NCBI RefSeq assembly: GCF_052078665.1
Contig: NZ_JBQJIK010000025.1
Location: forward strand, 29,349 to 93,348
DNA length: 64,000 nucleotides
Direction: 5' to 3'
Source of the DNA: Inquilinus sp052078665
GTDB lineage: Bacteria; Pseudomonadota; Alphaproteobacteria; DSM-16000; Inquilinaceae
The position numbers were made by a program, and so were the translations under genes. Each line of letters opens with the position of its first letter. Position 1 is the stretch's first letter. This document shows positions 7,764 to 15,418 of this stretch, one piece after another. The notes beneath the pieces were generated by a model. The model was not told the origin of the DNA, made no database searches, and saw only the letters and a program-made list of their open reading frames with translations.

Positions 7764-7874
7764 ATGACGACGTTCATGTCCCAGCAGAAAGGAGTTCCCG
7801 CCCCTCGCAAGGACATGACGCTTCATGTTGTCCCGAATTCGGAGGTCGCCGGCGCCTCGAGACGCCGCACCTAG
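7764..7874 (+). CDS. possible 36-aa upstream ORF of the ABC exporter
   Basis: An ATG at 7764 sits right behind a strong CAGGAGAG ribosome-binding site and opens 36 codons (MTTFMSQQKGVPAPRK at the start) ending at TAG 7872-7874. It overlaps the ABC transporter start (7825) by 50 nt in another frame. It is either a leader peptide coupling or regulating translation of the exporter, or the remnant of another gene start. I recognise no homologue. Confidence 0.4.
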   Translation: MTTFMSQQKGVPAPRKDMTLHVVPNSEVAGASRRRT

Positions 7875-9714
7875 CCGCCTCGCTCTCCGACCGCGCAGCC
7901 CGGCTGCCGCGGTCGACGCTTCCAGCGTCCAGCCCGCTTCCCCGCCGACCTCACGCGACGTGCCGCGCGCCGTGGCCCGGGCGCGGCTGCGCAAGTTCCT
8001 GTCCGCCTACCGGCCGCACCTCCCGCTGCTGGCGGCCGATCTGTTCTGCGCCGTCGTCGTCTCCGCCACGGCGCTGATCCTGCCGCTCGGCGCCAACATC
8101 GTCACCAAGCGGCTGACCGGCCTGGGCGACGTCCCCGGGGCGCTCGGCGAGGTCTATGTCCTCGGCGCGGCCATGCTCGCCGTGGTCCTGCTGCAGGCAC
8201 TCAGCAACCTGTTCGTCGACTATCAGGGCCATATCATGGGCGCGAAGATGGAAAGCGCCCTGCGCCGCGAGCTGTTCGGGCATCTGCAGAAGCTGTCCTT
8301 CAGCTTCTACGACCGCGAGCGCACCGGCCAGCTGATGAGCCGGATCACCAACGACCTGTTCTACCTGGGCGAGCTGTACCATCACGGACCCGAGGACTTG
8401 GCGATCGCGGTGCTGAAATTCGCCGGGGCGATCGCCATCCTCGCCTGGCTCGACCTGCCGCTCGCGCTGATGATCCTGGCGGTGCTGCCCTTCGCCGTCG
8501 CCTATGCGCTGCACTTCAACCGCCGCATGAACCGGGCGCTCCTGCTCAGCAAGCAGCGGATCGCGGCGGTCAATGAGCGGGTGGAGGATTCGCTGGCCGG
8601 CATCCGTGTGGTGCAGTCCTTCGCCAACGAGGCGGTCGAGAATCGCCGCTTCGAGGCGCAGAACGCCGCCTTCCTGGACAGCCGCCGCGCCGGCTACCGC
8701 AGCGAGGCCTTCTTCTCGATGGGGACGGAGACCTTCCCGCAGCTGATCACGGTGGTCATCATCGTCGCCGGCGCGGTCCGGGTCGCCCAGGGGCAGCTCG
8801 CCGTCGCCGACATGCTGACCTTCCTGCTGTGCGTCGCGGCGCTGGTCGACCCGGTGAAGCGGCTGGCGAACCTGGCCCGGCTCTGGCAGGAGGGCTACAC
8901 CGGCTTTACCCGGATGATGGAGATCCTGGAGGTCGAGCCGGACATCCGCGACCGGCCCGGCGCCGTCGACCTGGCCCGGCCGCGCGGCGCGATCAGCTTC
9001 CGGGACGTAGGCTTCCGCTACGAGGACGACCGGCCGCATGTGTTCCGCGACCTGTCGCTCGACATCCGGCCGGGCGAGTTCGTCGCCCTGGTCGGGGCCT
9101 CGGGTGCCGGCAAGAGCACGCTCTGCGCCCTGATCCCGCGCTTCTACGAGGCGACCGAGGGCCGGATCCTGATCGACGGCACCGACATCCGCGACGTCAC
9201 CCTCGCGTCGCTGCGGCGCGCCGTCGGCGTGGTGCAGCAGGACGTCTACCTGTTCGCCGGGACGGTGGCGGAGAACCTCCGCTACGGAAGGCCGGACGCG
9301 ACCGAGGCGGAGATCGTGGCGGCCGCCCGGGCGGCCAATGCGCATGACTTCATCATGGCGCTGCCGGACGGCTACGACAGCGATGTCGGCCAGCGTGGCG
9401 TCAAGCTGTCCGGCGGGCAGAAGCAGCGCCTGACCATCGCCCGGGCCTTCCTGAAGGACCCGGCGGTGCTGATCTTCGACGAGGCCACCAGCGCGCTCGA
9501 CAACGAGAGCGAGCGCGCGGTGCAGGAGGCGCTGCTGGACCTGGCGCGGGACCGCACCACGCTGGTGATCGCCCACCGGCTGTCGACGGTGCGCCACGCC
9601 GACCGCATCCTGGTCCTGACCGACCAGGGCATCGCCGAGCAGGGCACGCATGAGCAGCTGCTGGTCGCCGGCGGCGCCTATGCCGCCCTCTACCGGGTGC
9701 AGGCCAGCTTCTGA
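7825..9714 (+). CDS. ABC exporter, half-transporter with fused permease and ATPase (MsbA-like)
   Basis: 629 aa. After an Arg/Pro-rich cytoplasmic N-terminus of about 60 residues come six expected membrane helices (about 70-330), with the coupling region FYDRERTGQLMSRITNDL. The ATPase has Walker A GASGAGKST (about 423-431), signature LSGGQKQRL (about 528), Walker B VLIFDEATSALD and the switch His in VIAHRLS. This is the layout of MsbA/MdlB-type exporters working as homodimers; lipid, drug or peptide export are all possible. The start is uncertain, as the ATG at 7825 has only a distant AAGGA and overlaps the upstream short ORF. Confidence 0.85.
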   Translation: MLSRIRRSPAPRDAAPSRLALRPRSPAAAVDASSVQPASPPTSRDVPRAVARARLRKFLSAYRPHLPLLAADLFCAVVVSATALILPLGANIVTKRLTGLGDVPGALGEVYVLGAAMLAVVLLQALSNLFVDYQGHIMGAKMESALRRELFGHLQKLSFSFYDRERTGQLMSRITNDLFYLGELYHHGPEDLAIAVLKFAGAIAILAWLDLPLALMILAVLPFAVAYALHFNRRMNRALLLSKQRIAAVNERVEDSLAGIRVVQSFANEAVENRRFEAQNAAFLDSRRAGYRSEAFFSMGTETFPQLITVVIIVAGAVRVAQGQLAVADMLTFLLCVAALVDPVKRLANLARLWQEGYTGFTRMMEILEVEPDIRDRPGAVDLARPRGAISFRDVGFRYEDDRPHVFRDLSLDIRPGEFVALVGASGAGKSTLCALIPRFYEATEGRILIDGTDIRDVTLASLRRAVGVVQQDVYLFAGTVAENLRYGRPDATEAEIVAAARAANAHDFIMALPDGYDSDVGQRGVKLSGGQKQRLTIARAFLKDPAVLIFDEATSALDNESERAVQEALLDLARDRTTLVIAHRLSTVRHADRILVLTDQGIAEQGTHEQLLVAGGAYAALYRVQASF

Positions 9715-9735
9715 AAGGTGCCACCGCCGAACGCT

Positions 9736-9777
9736 CCACCGGCGCGGGGTCCGCTGCCGCGGACTCCGCGCCGGTGG
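9736..9777 (+). terminator. GC-rich hairpin after the ABC exporter
   Basis: A 12-bp perfect stem (9736-9747 with 9766-9777) lengthened by a few inner pairs, 21 bp after the exporter stop. There is no T-run, so it may be Rho-assisted or only an mRNA-end structure. Confidence 0.5.
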
Positions 9778-9908
9778 ATAGGATAGTCCTCCAGGGCCGA
9801 TCGAGCATTAGACGTTCGGATGACGCCACGGACGGCAGTCACGGCGCAAGCTGACGCTGCCGCAAGCGGGGACGCCCCACGGGGCGGCGGGACACAGCGG
9901 AGAGGAGA

Positions 9909-11147
9909 ATGGTCATGGTGTGGATTAACGGAACCGACCAAGCCGACTGGCTGGCGGGCACGTCCGAGGACGATGTCATCTGGGGTTACGGCGGCGGCGA
10001 TATTCTCTCTGGCTTTGGCGGGAATGATGTTCTGTTCGGCCAGATTGGCGACGACCGGCTCTATGGTGGCGCCGGAAACGACCGGCTGTTCGGCTACGTT
10101 GACGGCCTCGATCCCGCCGACCCCAACGTTCCCGACGGCGGCAGCGACTTCCTGGACGGTGGGACCGGATACGACAACCTGTTCGGCGGCTTCGGGGACG
10201 ACACCTACCGCCTGGAGGATGTCTCGATCCTCGGGGATGGCCAATGGGTCATGTACCATTGGGCGTTCGACGAGGTGGTCGAGGGGGCGGGCGAGGGCAC
10301 GGACACCATCCAGGTCTCCTCGGAGACCGGCTTCAAATCCGGCTACTTCCTGCCGGCCAATGTCGAGAACGGGCTGGTCCTGGGCGGCCAGGCCTTCACC
10401 CTCCTGGGCAATGAATCCGCCAATGTGCTGACCGGCGGCACCGGCGCCGATCGTCTCTTGGGCGAGGCCGGCGACGATCGGCTGAACGGGAGCGCCGGCT
10501 ATGACACGCTCGAAGGCGGCGCCGGCAACGACGTCTACTCGCTGCTCGACGTCAACGTCATCGGGGATGGCCAATGGGTGATGTACCATTGGTCCTTCGA
10601 CGCCGTGTCCGAAGGCGCCGGCGCCGGCCTCGACACCGTGCAGGTCTCCGCGGATTCCGGCCTGCTCACCAGCTACACCTTGCCGGTCAATGTCGAGACC
10701 GGTGTCGTCACCGGCGTCCAGGCTTTCCGGCTGTCGGGCAACGCCGCGGCCAATCAGCTCACCGGCAACGCTGCCGCCAACACCCTCGAGGGTCTGGGCG
10801 GCAAGGACACGCTCACCGGCGGCGCCGGTGCCGACCGCTTCGTCTTCACCGTCCCGTCCGACAGCGTCCTCAACGCGAATGCCGATGTGATCACCGACTT
10901 CAGCCGCGCCCAGGGCGATCGCATCGACCTGTCGCAGATCGATGCGAACCGGGCGGCCGCCGGCGACCAGGCCTTCACCTTCATCGGCACGGGCCTCTAC
11001 ACCGGGGTCGCCGGCCAGCTGCGCCTGTCCTTCGGCGCCCCGGGCCTTTCCGTTGTCGCCGGCGACGTCGACGGCGACGGCGTGTCCGACTTCCACATCC
11101 GGCTGACCGGGCAGATCGCGCTCACGGCCGGCGACTTCGGCCTTTGA
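9909..11147 (+). CDS. RTX (hemolysin-type calcium-binding repeat) secreted protein
   Basis: 412 aa from the ATG at 9909 with AGAGGAG upstream. The N-terminus has glycine-rich nonapeptides (GGGDILSGFGGNDVLFG, GGAGNDRLFG) that bind calcium. Then comes a module of about 110 residues present twice, each copy with GDGQWVMYHW (residues 109-118 and 219-228). The C-terminal domain carries GGAGADRFVFT, DFSRAQGDRIDLSQIDA and SDFHIRLTG and ends in a hydrophobic DFGL, a serralysin/T1SS-type secretion end. No enzyme domain is visible. It should leave the cell by a type I system not encoded here. The same C-terminal domain recurs in the two RTX genes at 61029-64000. Confidence 0.85.
   Translation: MVMVWINGTDQADWLAGTSEDDVIWGYGGGDILSGFGGNDVLFGQIGDDRLYGGAGNDRLFGYVDGLDPADPNVPDGGSDFLDGGTGYDNLFGGFGDDTYRLEDVSILGDGQWVMYHWAFDEVVEGAGEGTDTIQVSSETGFKSGYFLPANVENGLVLGGQAFTLLGNESANVLTGGTGADRLLGEAGDDRLNGSAGYDTLEGGAGNDVYSLLDVNVIGDGQWVMYHWSFDAVSEGAGAGLDTVQVSADSGLLTSYTLPVNVETGVVTGVQAFRLSGNAAANQLTGNAAANTLEGLGGKDTLTGGAGADRFVFTVPSDSVLNANADVITDFSRAQGDRIDLSQIDANRAAAGDQAFTFIGTGLYTGVAGQLRLSFGAPGLSVVAGDVDGDGVSDFHIRLTGQIALTAGDFGL
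10231..10592 (+). repeat. internal duplication, 330-bp period, in the RTX gene
   Basis: The 32-bp segment at 10231-10262 recurs at 10561-10592 with one base change, and the surrounding sequence matches at the protein level. The repeat distance is exactly 330 bp (110 codons), so the module duplicated in frame. Confidence 0.8.
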
Positions 11148-11180
11148 CGGGTGCGGCGGGGCTGCGGCCCCGGCCTCACC

Positions 11181-11741
11181 TCACCACAGAAACGGCACCA
11201 GCCGGGCGGTGGCGCGGCTGTAGGCGGCATAGGCCGGGCCGAAGGCGTCGGCCATGAAGCGCTCCTCGATCACGATCTTGCGCAGGAAGGCGGCGGCCAT
11301 CAGCGCCAGGGCCAGCACGGCGCTCCACCTGTCGATGGCGACGACGGTGCCGACCGCGGCCAGCAGCAGGCCGGTGTAGATCGGGTGCCGCACCAGGGCA
11401 TAGGGGCCGCTGCGCACCAGCTCGTGGTCCTGCTTCAGCGTCACCGTGCCGCTCCAGTTGCCGGCCAGGTGCAGCCGGGCCCAGACGGCGAAGCCGAGGC
11501 CGGCCGCGACCAGCAGGGCGCCGGCGATGTCGAAGCCGGGCTGGTATGCCAGGATCGGCGCGCCCAGGGCCGGGCCGGCCATCCCCGGCCGGATGAACAG
11601 CACCACGGCCAGGACCAGCGGCAGGATGTGCGACAGGCGCGAGGCCACGGATTCGGTGCGCCGGGTCGGCTTGGTGCCGAAGGCGGCAAGGTGCCAGTAG
11701 ATCCACCAGGCCACCCATAGACCGATGATGACGAACGCCAT
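11181..11741 (-). CDS. isoprenylcysteine carboxyl methyltransferase (ICMT)/PEMT-family membrane protein
   Basis: 186 aa from the ATG at 11741, preceded by GGCGGAGGACGCA; an in-frame ATG at 11759 is less favoured. Four or five hydrophobic segments and the C-terminal motif GPYALVRHPIYTG followed by EERFMADAFGPAYAAYSRATARLVPFLW define the ICMT/phospholipid-methyltransferase superfamily. Bacterial members have mostly unknown substrates. Convergent with the RTX gene (34-bp gap). Confidence 0.85.
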   Translation of the reverse strand: MAFVIIGLWVAWWIYWHLAAFGTKPTRRTESVASRLSHILPLVLAVVLFIRPGMAGPALGAPILAYQPGFDIAGALLVAAGLGFAVWARLHLAGNWSGTVTLKQDHELVRSGPYALVRHPIYTGLLLAAVGTVVAIDRWSAVLALALMAAAFLRKIVIEERFMADAFGPAYAAYSRATARLVPFLW

Positions 11742-11927
11742 TGCGTCCTCCGCCGTCATCCCCCTGCCCCGGCCATGCTAGCGGGGCGGCGCGGGCCGGT
11801 CGAGCGGGCGGGATGCCGCCCTTCCGACCCGCCCGGGACCCGGAAAAGCCGCGATCCGCCGCCATCCTCGGGCGTGGGCCCGTCGTTGCCGCACCATCCG
11901 GGCCGGCATTGTCGATGGGAGGGATGA

Positions 11928-12371
11928 ATGGAGATTCGATGGATTCGGCACGGCCTCGCCCCGCTCCTGGCCGTGCTGCTGTTGCTGAGCTTCGGCACCG
12001 CCCTGGCCCAGCGCCAGAACCTCTACGATGGTTCGGGCCGCTACCTCGGCTATCAGGAGCGCAGCGGCAACCGCCTGAACCGCTACGATGCGGATGGCCG
12101 CTATCTCGGCTATGAGGAGCAAAGCGGCGGCCGGATCCAACGCTACGACGCGGGCGGCACCTATCTCGGCTACCGCGAGGACCAGCCCGGCGGCCGCGAG
12201 GTGCAGTATGACGGCTCGGGCCGCTACCTCGGCTATGAGGAGCGCAGCGGCAGCGGTCGCGTAAACCGCTATGATTCGGATGGCCGCTATCTGGGCTACG
12301 AAGAGCGCAGCGGCAACCGCATCAACCGCTACGATGCCGACGGGCGCTACCTCGGCTACCGCGACGACTGA
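11928..12371 (+). CDS. secreted YD-type tandem-repeat protein
   Basis: 147 aa: a signal peptide (about residues 1-26, ending TALAQ) followed entirely by six copies of an approximately 20-residue repeat, YDxxGRYLGYxExSGxRxNR. Examples are YDGSGRYLGYQERSGNRL and YDADGRYLGYEEQSGGRI; the third copy has two extra residues and the last is cut after YLGYRDD. Aromatic and charged residues alternate as in beta-hairpin repeats. It resembles single YD/Rhs repeats but lacks any Rhs core or toxin tail. Likely periplasmic or exported; function unknown. The ATG at 11928 follows GGGAGGGATGA. Confidence 0.75.
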   Translation: MEIRWIRHGLAPLLAVLLLLSFGTALAQRQNLYDGSGRYLGYQERSGNRLNRYDADGRYLGYEEQSGGRIQRYDAGGTYLGYREDQPGGREVQYDGSGRYLGYEERSGSGRVNRYDSDGRYLGYEERSGNRINRYDADGRYLGYRDD

Positions 12372-12376
12372 ACGGC

Positions 12377-13069
12377 CTAGAGGCCCAGCGCCGCGATCCG
12401 GCGCCGCAGCGCCTCCAGCCCGTGGTCGCGGATGCCGAGCGCCAGCAGATGGTCGTGGGTCGAGCGGAAATACTCCTGGCAGCTGCCAAGCTGGCCGCAG
12501 GCCCGGGCCAGCACCCGCGCCGTCTCCTCCTCGCTCAGCCGGCCGGCATAGCGCGGCTGGGTGCGGTTGATGGTGAAGGCGATCGCCCGTACCGGGCCCT
12601 CCGGCGTCGCCGCCGTGACCCAGCGCGGGGTGTAGGACGCGGTCACCATCTCGCGCCGCCAGATCAGGTCCAGCTCCTCCTCCACCGCCGCGGCGGCGAT
12701 GCGGAACACCACGCCGCGGCAGGTGCCGCCGCGGTCGAGGCCCAGCACCAGCCCCGGCCGGTCCGGCGTGCCGCGGCCCAGCGCGGTCCACAGGCAGAAA
12801 CGGCGGTGCCAGCCATGGATCAGCCCGGTGCGCCGCTCGACGAAGTGGAAGGCCGGGTTCCAGATCAGCGAGCCATAGGCGAACACCCAGACGTCGCCGC
12901 CGGCGGCCTGCTCCGCCGCCAGCGTCGCCCGGCGCGATTCGGCCAGCGCCTCGAAGGACAGCACCTCCGCGGTCGGGTCGCCGACCGCGATCATGCGCTG
13001 CAGCACGCCGCTCTTCAGCGATTCACGGGTGATGGCGGTCGGCTCGGCGACCGTCGGCACTTCGCTCAC
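12377..13069 (-). CDS. chaC: ChaC-type gamma-glutamylcyclotransferase
   Basis: 230 aa from a GTG at 13069 that overlaps the stop of the upstream oxidoreductase gene (GTGA), with GGGAGA at ribosome-binding distance. The family signature VFAYGSLIWNPAF (about residues 65-77) binds the gamma-glutamyl group, and the acidic residue in EEELDLIWRREM is in the expected catalytic region. ChaC enzymes cleave glutathione to 5-oxoproline and Cys-Gly in the cytoplasm. Convergent with the YD-repeat gene, 5 bp between stops. Confidence 0.88.
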   Translation of the reverse strand: MSEVPTVAEPTAITRESLKSGVLQRMIAVGDPTAEVLSFEALAESRRATLAAEQAAGGDVWVFAYGSLIWNPAFHFVERRTGLIHGWHRRFCLWTALGRGTPDRPGLVLGLDRGGTCRGVVFRIAAAAVEEELDLIWRREMVTASYTPRWVTAATPEGPVRAIAFTINRTQPRYAGRLSEEETARVLARACGQLGSCQEYFRSTHDHLLALGIRDHGLEALRRRIAALGL

Positions 13070-14070
13070 GGCGTCTCCCACCGGCCGGTGTGGGCGGAGC
13101 GGAAGACCGCGTCGATGACCTGCATGTTGGCCAGGGTGTTCTCCAGCGGCACCGGCTGCTCGCCGCCCTTCAGGATCGCCTCGGCGAAGGCGGCGGCGGC
13201 GACGCCGTACTGGTCGCAGGCCGGGATCTCGATCGGCTTGATGCCGTCGCCGACCAGGCTGGACCCGTCGTCCAGCAGCAGCCGGCAGGGCCGGTCGCTC
13301 GGGGCGTTGAACGGGATCTCCACCTCGATCCGCCCCTTGGTGCCCAGGAACTGCATGCGCTGGTAGCCGGGAAGCTGGGTCGAATAGACGAAGCTGGCCT
13401 GGATCCCGTCATAGTCCAAGAGGATGCTGCCCAGCCGGTCGACTTTGAACACCGGGTCGCGGTCCAGCAGCGACACCACCCGGCGCGGCTCGCGACCGGT
13501 GATGAAGCGCGAGGTGGTGATCGGATAGCAGCCGATGTCCAGGAGGCCGCCGCCGCCGATGTCGGCCTTGTTGCGGATGTTGTTGGGGTCGATGTTGCGA
13601 TAGGTGAAGGTGCCGGTGACGGCGCGCAGCTCGCCGATCGCGCCCTCCTGCACCAGCTCGCGCAGCTTCAGCCATTGCGGGTGGGTGCGCACCATGAAGG
13701 CTTCCTGGATGCGCCGGCCGCTCTTGTCGCGCGCCGCGATCAGCCGCCGCGCCTCCTCGGCGTTCAGCCCGATCGGCTTCTCGCACAGCACATGCTTGCC
13801 GGCCTCGGCCGCCTTGATGGTCCATTCGACATGCAGGTGGTTCGGCAGCGGGATGTAGACCGCGTCGATCTCCGGGTCGGCCAGCAGCGCCTCGTAGCTG
13901 TCATAGGCCACCGGCAGCCCGTATTTCGCCGCCGCGGCCGCGGATTTCTCCGCCGAGCGCGAGGCGATCGCCTTGACCCGGCAGTGCCGGGCCGTGGTCA
14001 TCGGCGGGACGACCTTGTCGTTGATCTTGGCGGCGCCCAGCACGCCCCAGACGATCGTTCCTTCGGCCAC
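13066..14070 (-). CDS. Gfo/Idh/MocA-family oxidoreductase
   Basis: 334 aa from a GTG at 14070 behind AAGGAGACAGGC. N-terminal Rossmann motif GVLGAAKIN, then the family hallmark EKP in HVLCEKPIGLNAEEA (about residues 90-104) and GGGLLDIGCYPI in the C-terminal alpha/beta domain. These enzymes oxidise or reduce sugars, inositols or dihydrodiols with NAD(P). The substrate is not clear. Translationally coupled to chaC. Confidence 0.85.
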   Translation of the reverse strand: MAEGTIVWGVLGAAKINDKVVPPMTTARHCRVKAIASRSAEKSAAAAAKYGLPVAYDSYEALLADPEIDAVYIPLPNHLHVEWTIKAAEAGKHVLCEKPIGLNAEEARRLIAARDKSGRRIQEAFMVRTHPQWLKLRELVQEGAIGELRAVTGTFTYRNIDPNNIRNKADIGGGGLLDIGCYPITTSRFITGREPRRVVSLLDRDPVFKVDRLGSILLDYDGIQASFVYSTQLPGYQRMQFLGTKGRIEVEIPFNAPSDRPCRLLLDDGSSLVGDGIKPIEIPACDQYGVAAAAFAEAILKGGEQPVPLENTLANMQVIDAVFRSAHTGRWETP

Positions 14071-14152
14071 GCCTGTCTCCTTCGACTGCAAATGCCTGAC
14101 GTTTTCGCAAATCCAGCCGATCCTACCGGCTCCCGATGCGGGTGAGGAGCGC

Positions 14153-14746
14153 TCAGGGCGCGGGCAGGGGATGCGGTTCGGGCGACCCGTCCAGCGCCGG
14201 CACCGGCGTCCGGTCGGCAACGGCGCAGATCCGCTGCACCACCGCGGCGCGGGGCGAGGCGACCTCGCCATGCTCATAGGCCACGACCTGCAGCCGCCCG
14301 GCCACCGCCTCCAAGAGCTCCCCGGCCTTGAGCAGATAGGCCGGGGTGGACGGTCGGCCGAAGCGCTGGTTGCCCTGGGCGAAGGTCTCGTAGATCAGCA
14401 CCCCGCCGGGGGCCAGCGCCTCGACGATCACCGGCAGCAGCGGCCGGTGCAGGTAGTTGGCGACGACGATGCCGGCGAAGCGGCGCCCGGCGAAGGGCCA
14501 GGGGCCGGCCTCGATGTCGGCCTGCACGATCTCGACCCCCTCCGCACCGGCCAGGTCCGCCACGCCCTGCAGCTCGATGTCGACGCCGGCCACGGCATGG
14601 CCGCGGGCCCGGAAATCTCGCAGATGGCGACCGCTGCCGCAGGCGAGATCGAGCACCGGAGCGGTCTTCGGCACCAGCGGCGCGAAGCGCGCGACCCATG
14701 CGGACACAGGGGGGATATGCGGCATCGGCGGGATGTGAGGCGTCAT
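14153..14746 (-). CDS. class I SAM-dependent methyltransferase (TehB-like)
   Basis: 197 aa from the ATG at 14746; upstream in-frame codons would extend it across the divergent DUF1178 promoter. A curious MTPHIPPMPHIPP start precedes motif I VLDLACGSGRHLRDF, VVANYLHRPLLP and GGVLIYETFAQGNQRFG. The FAQGNQRFGRP segment is typical of tellurite-resistance-type methyltransferases. It may act on a small molecule in the cytoplasm. Divergent from DUF1178 (55-bp gap). Confidence 0.8.
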   Translation of the reverse strand: MTPHIPPMPHIPPVSAWVARFAPLVPKTAPVLDLACGSGRHLRDFRARGHAVAGVDIELQGVADLAGAEGVEIVQADIEAGPWPFAGRRFAGIVVANYLHRPLLPVIVEALAPGGVLIYETFAQGNQRFGRPSTPAYLLKAGELLEAVAGRLQVVAYEHGEVASPRAAVVQRICAVADRTPVPALDGSPEPHPLPAP

Positions 14747-14801
14747 TTTCTTTGCGGCCCGGGACAGACCATCGTATGACAAAAGCGGAGCATGGAATGC
14801 G

Positions 14802-15236
14802 ATGATCCTGTACGAATTGCGATGTGAGGGCGGCCACGGATTCGAGGCCTGGTTCCGCAACAGCGACACCTATGACGCGCAGGTCGCGGCGGGCGAGGTC
14901 AATTGCCCGATCTGCGGCAGCGGCTCGGTCGAGAAGGCGCTGATGGCGCCGGCGATCGCCAAGCGGTCATCGGCCAAGCGTTCGTCGGAAGACGGGCACC
15001 GGACCCACACCACCATGGCCGAGGCCCGCCGCGAGCTGGAGGGCCTGCGCCGCCGGATCGAGGAAAACTGCGAGTATGTCGGCGACCGCTTCGCCGAGGA
15101 AGCGCGCAAGATCCACCACGAAGAAACCGGGCACCGCGACATCTACGGCGAGGCGACCGAGGCCGAGGCGCGCGAGCTCGAGGAAGAAGGCATCGGCGTC
15201 GCCCGCATACCCTGGGTGTCGCGCACCGATTCCTGA
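14802..15236 (+). CDS. DUF1178 family protein
   Basis: 144 aa. Starts MILYELRCEGGHGFEAWFRN and has a zinc-ribbon-like CPICGSG near residue 45, followed by a charged helical region (RRELEGLRRRIEENCEYVG) and the EEEGIGVARIP tail, all typical of DUF1178. Function unknown; in related alphaproteobacteria it commonly sits between the Nit-type amidase and ubiG. Here accessory genes lie on both sides. Confidence 0.9.
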   Translation: MILYELRCEGGHGFEAWFRNSDTYDAQVAAGEVNCPICGSGSVEKALMAPAIAKRSSAKRSSEDGHRTHTTMAEARRELEGLRRRIEENCEYVGDRFAEEARKIHHEETGHRDIYGEATEAEARELEEEGIGVARIPWVSRTDS

Positions 15237-15418
15237 TCGCGCCGGCCGGTCCGGCCCGCCACCACCTTGATTTGATCGGAGCCGCGGTTTCTGCTCGCGT
15301 TCCGTGCGTCGTCTCTTGTCACCGCCTCTCCTTACGGGTTAGTGGGGTGTATGCTGGGGGCCGTCGGTTCATGCCGTCGAGTCTCCACGGCGTGCCCCTG
15401 ATCCTATGGCGCGGGCTA

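Noticed and set aside
11928..12371. Rhs toxin
   Set aside because: Only the YD-like repeats are present; there is no Rhs core, no PAAR or VgrG partner and no toxin tail.
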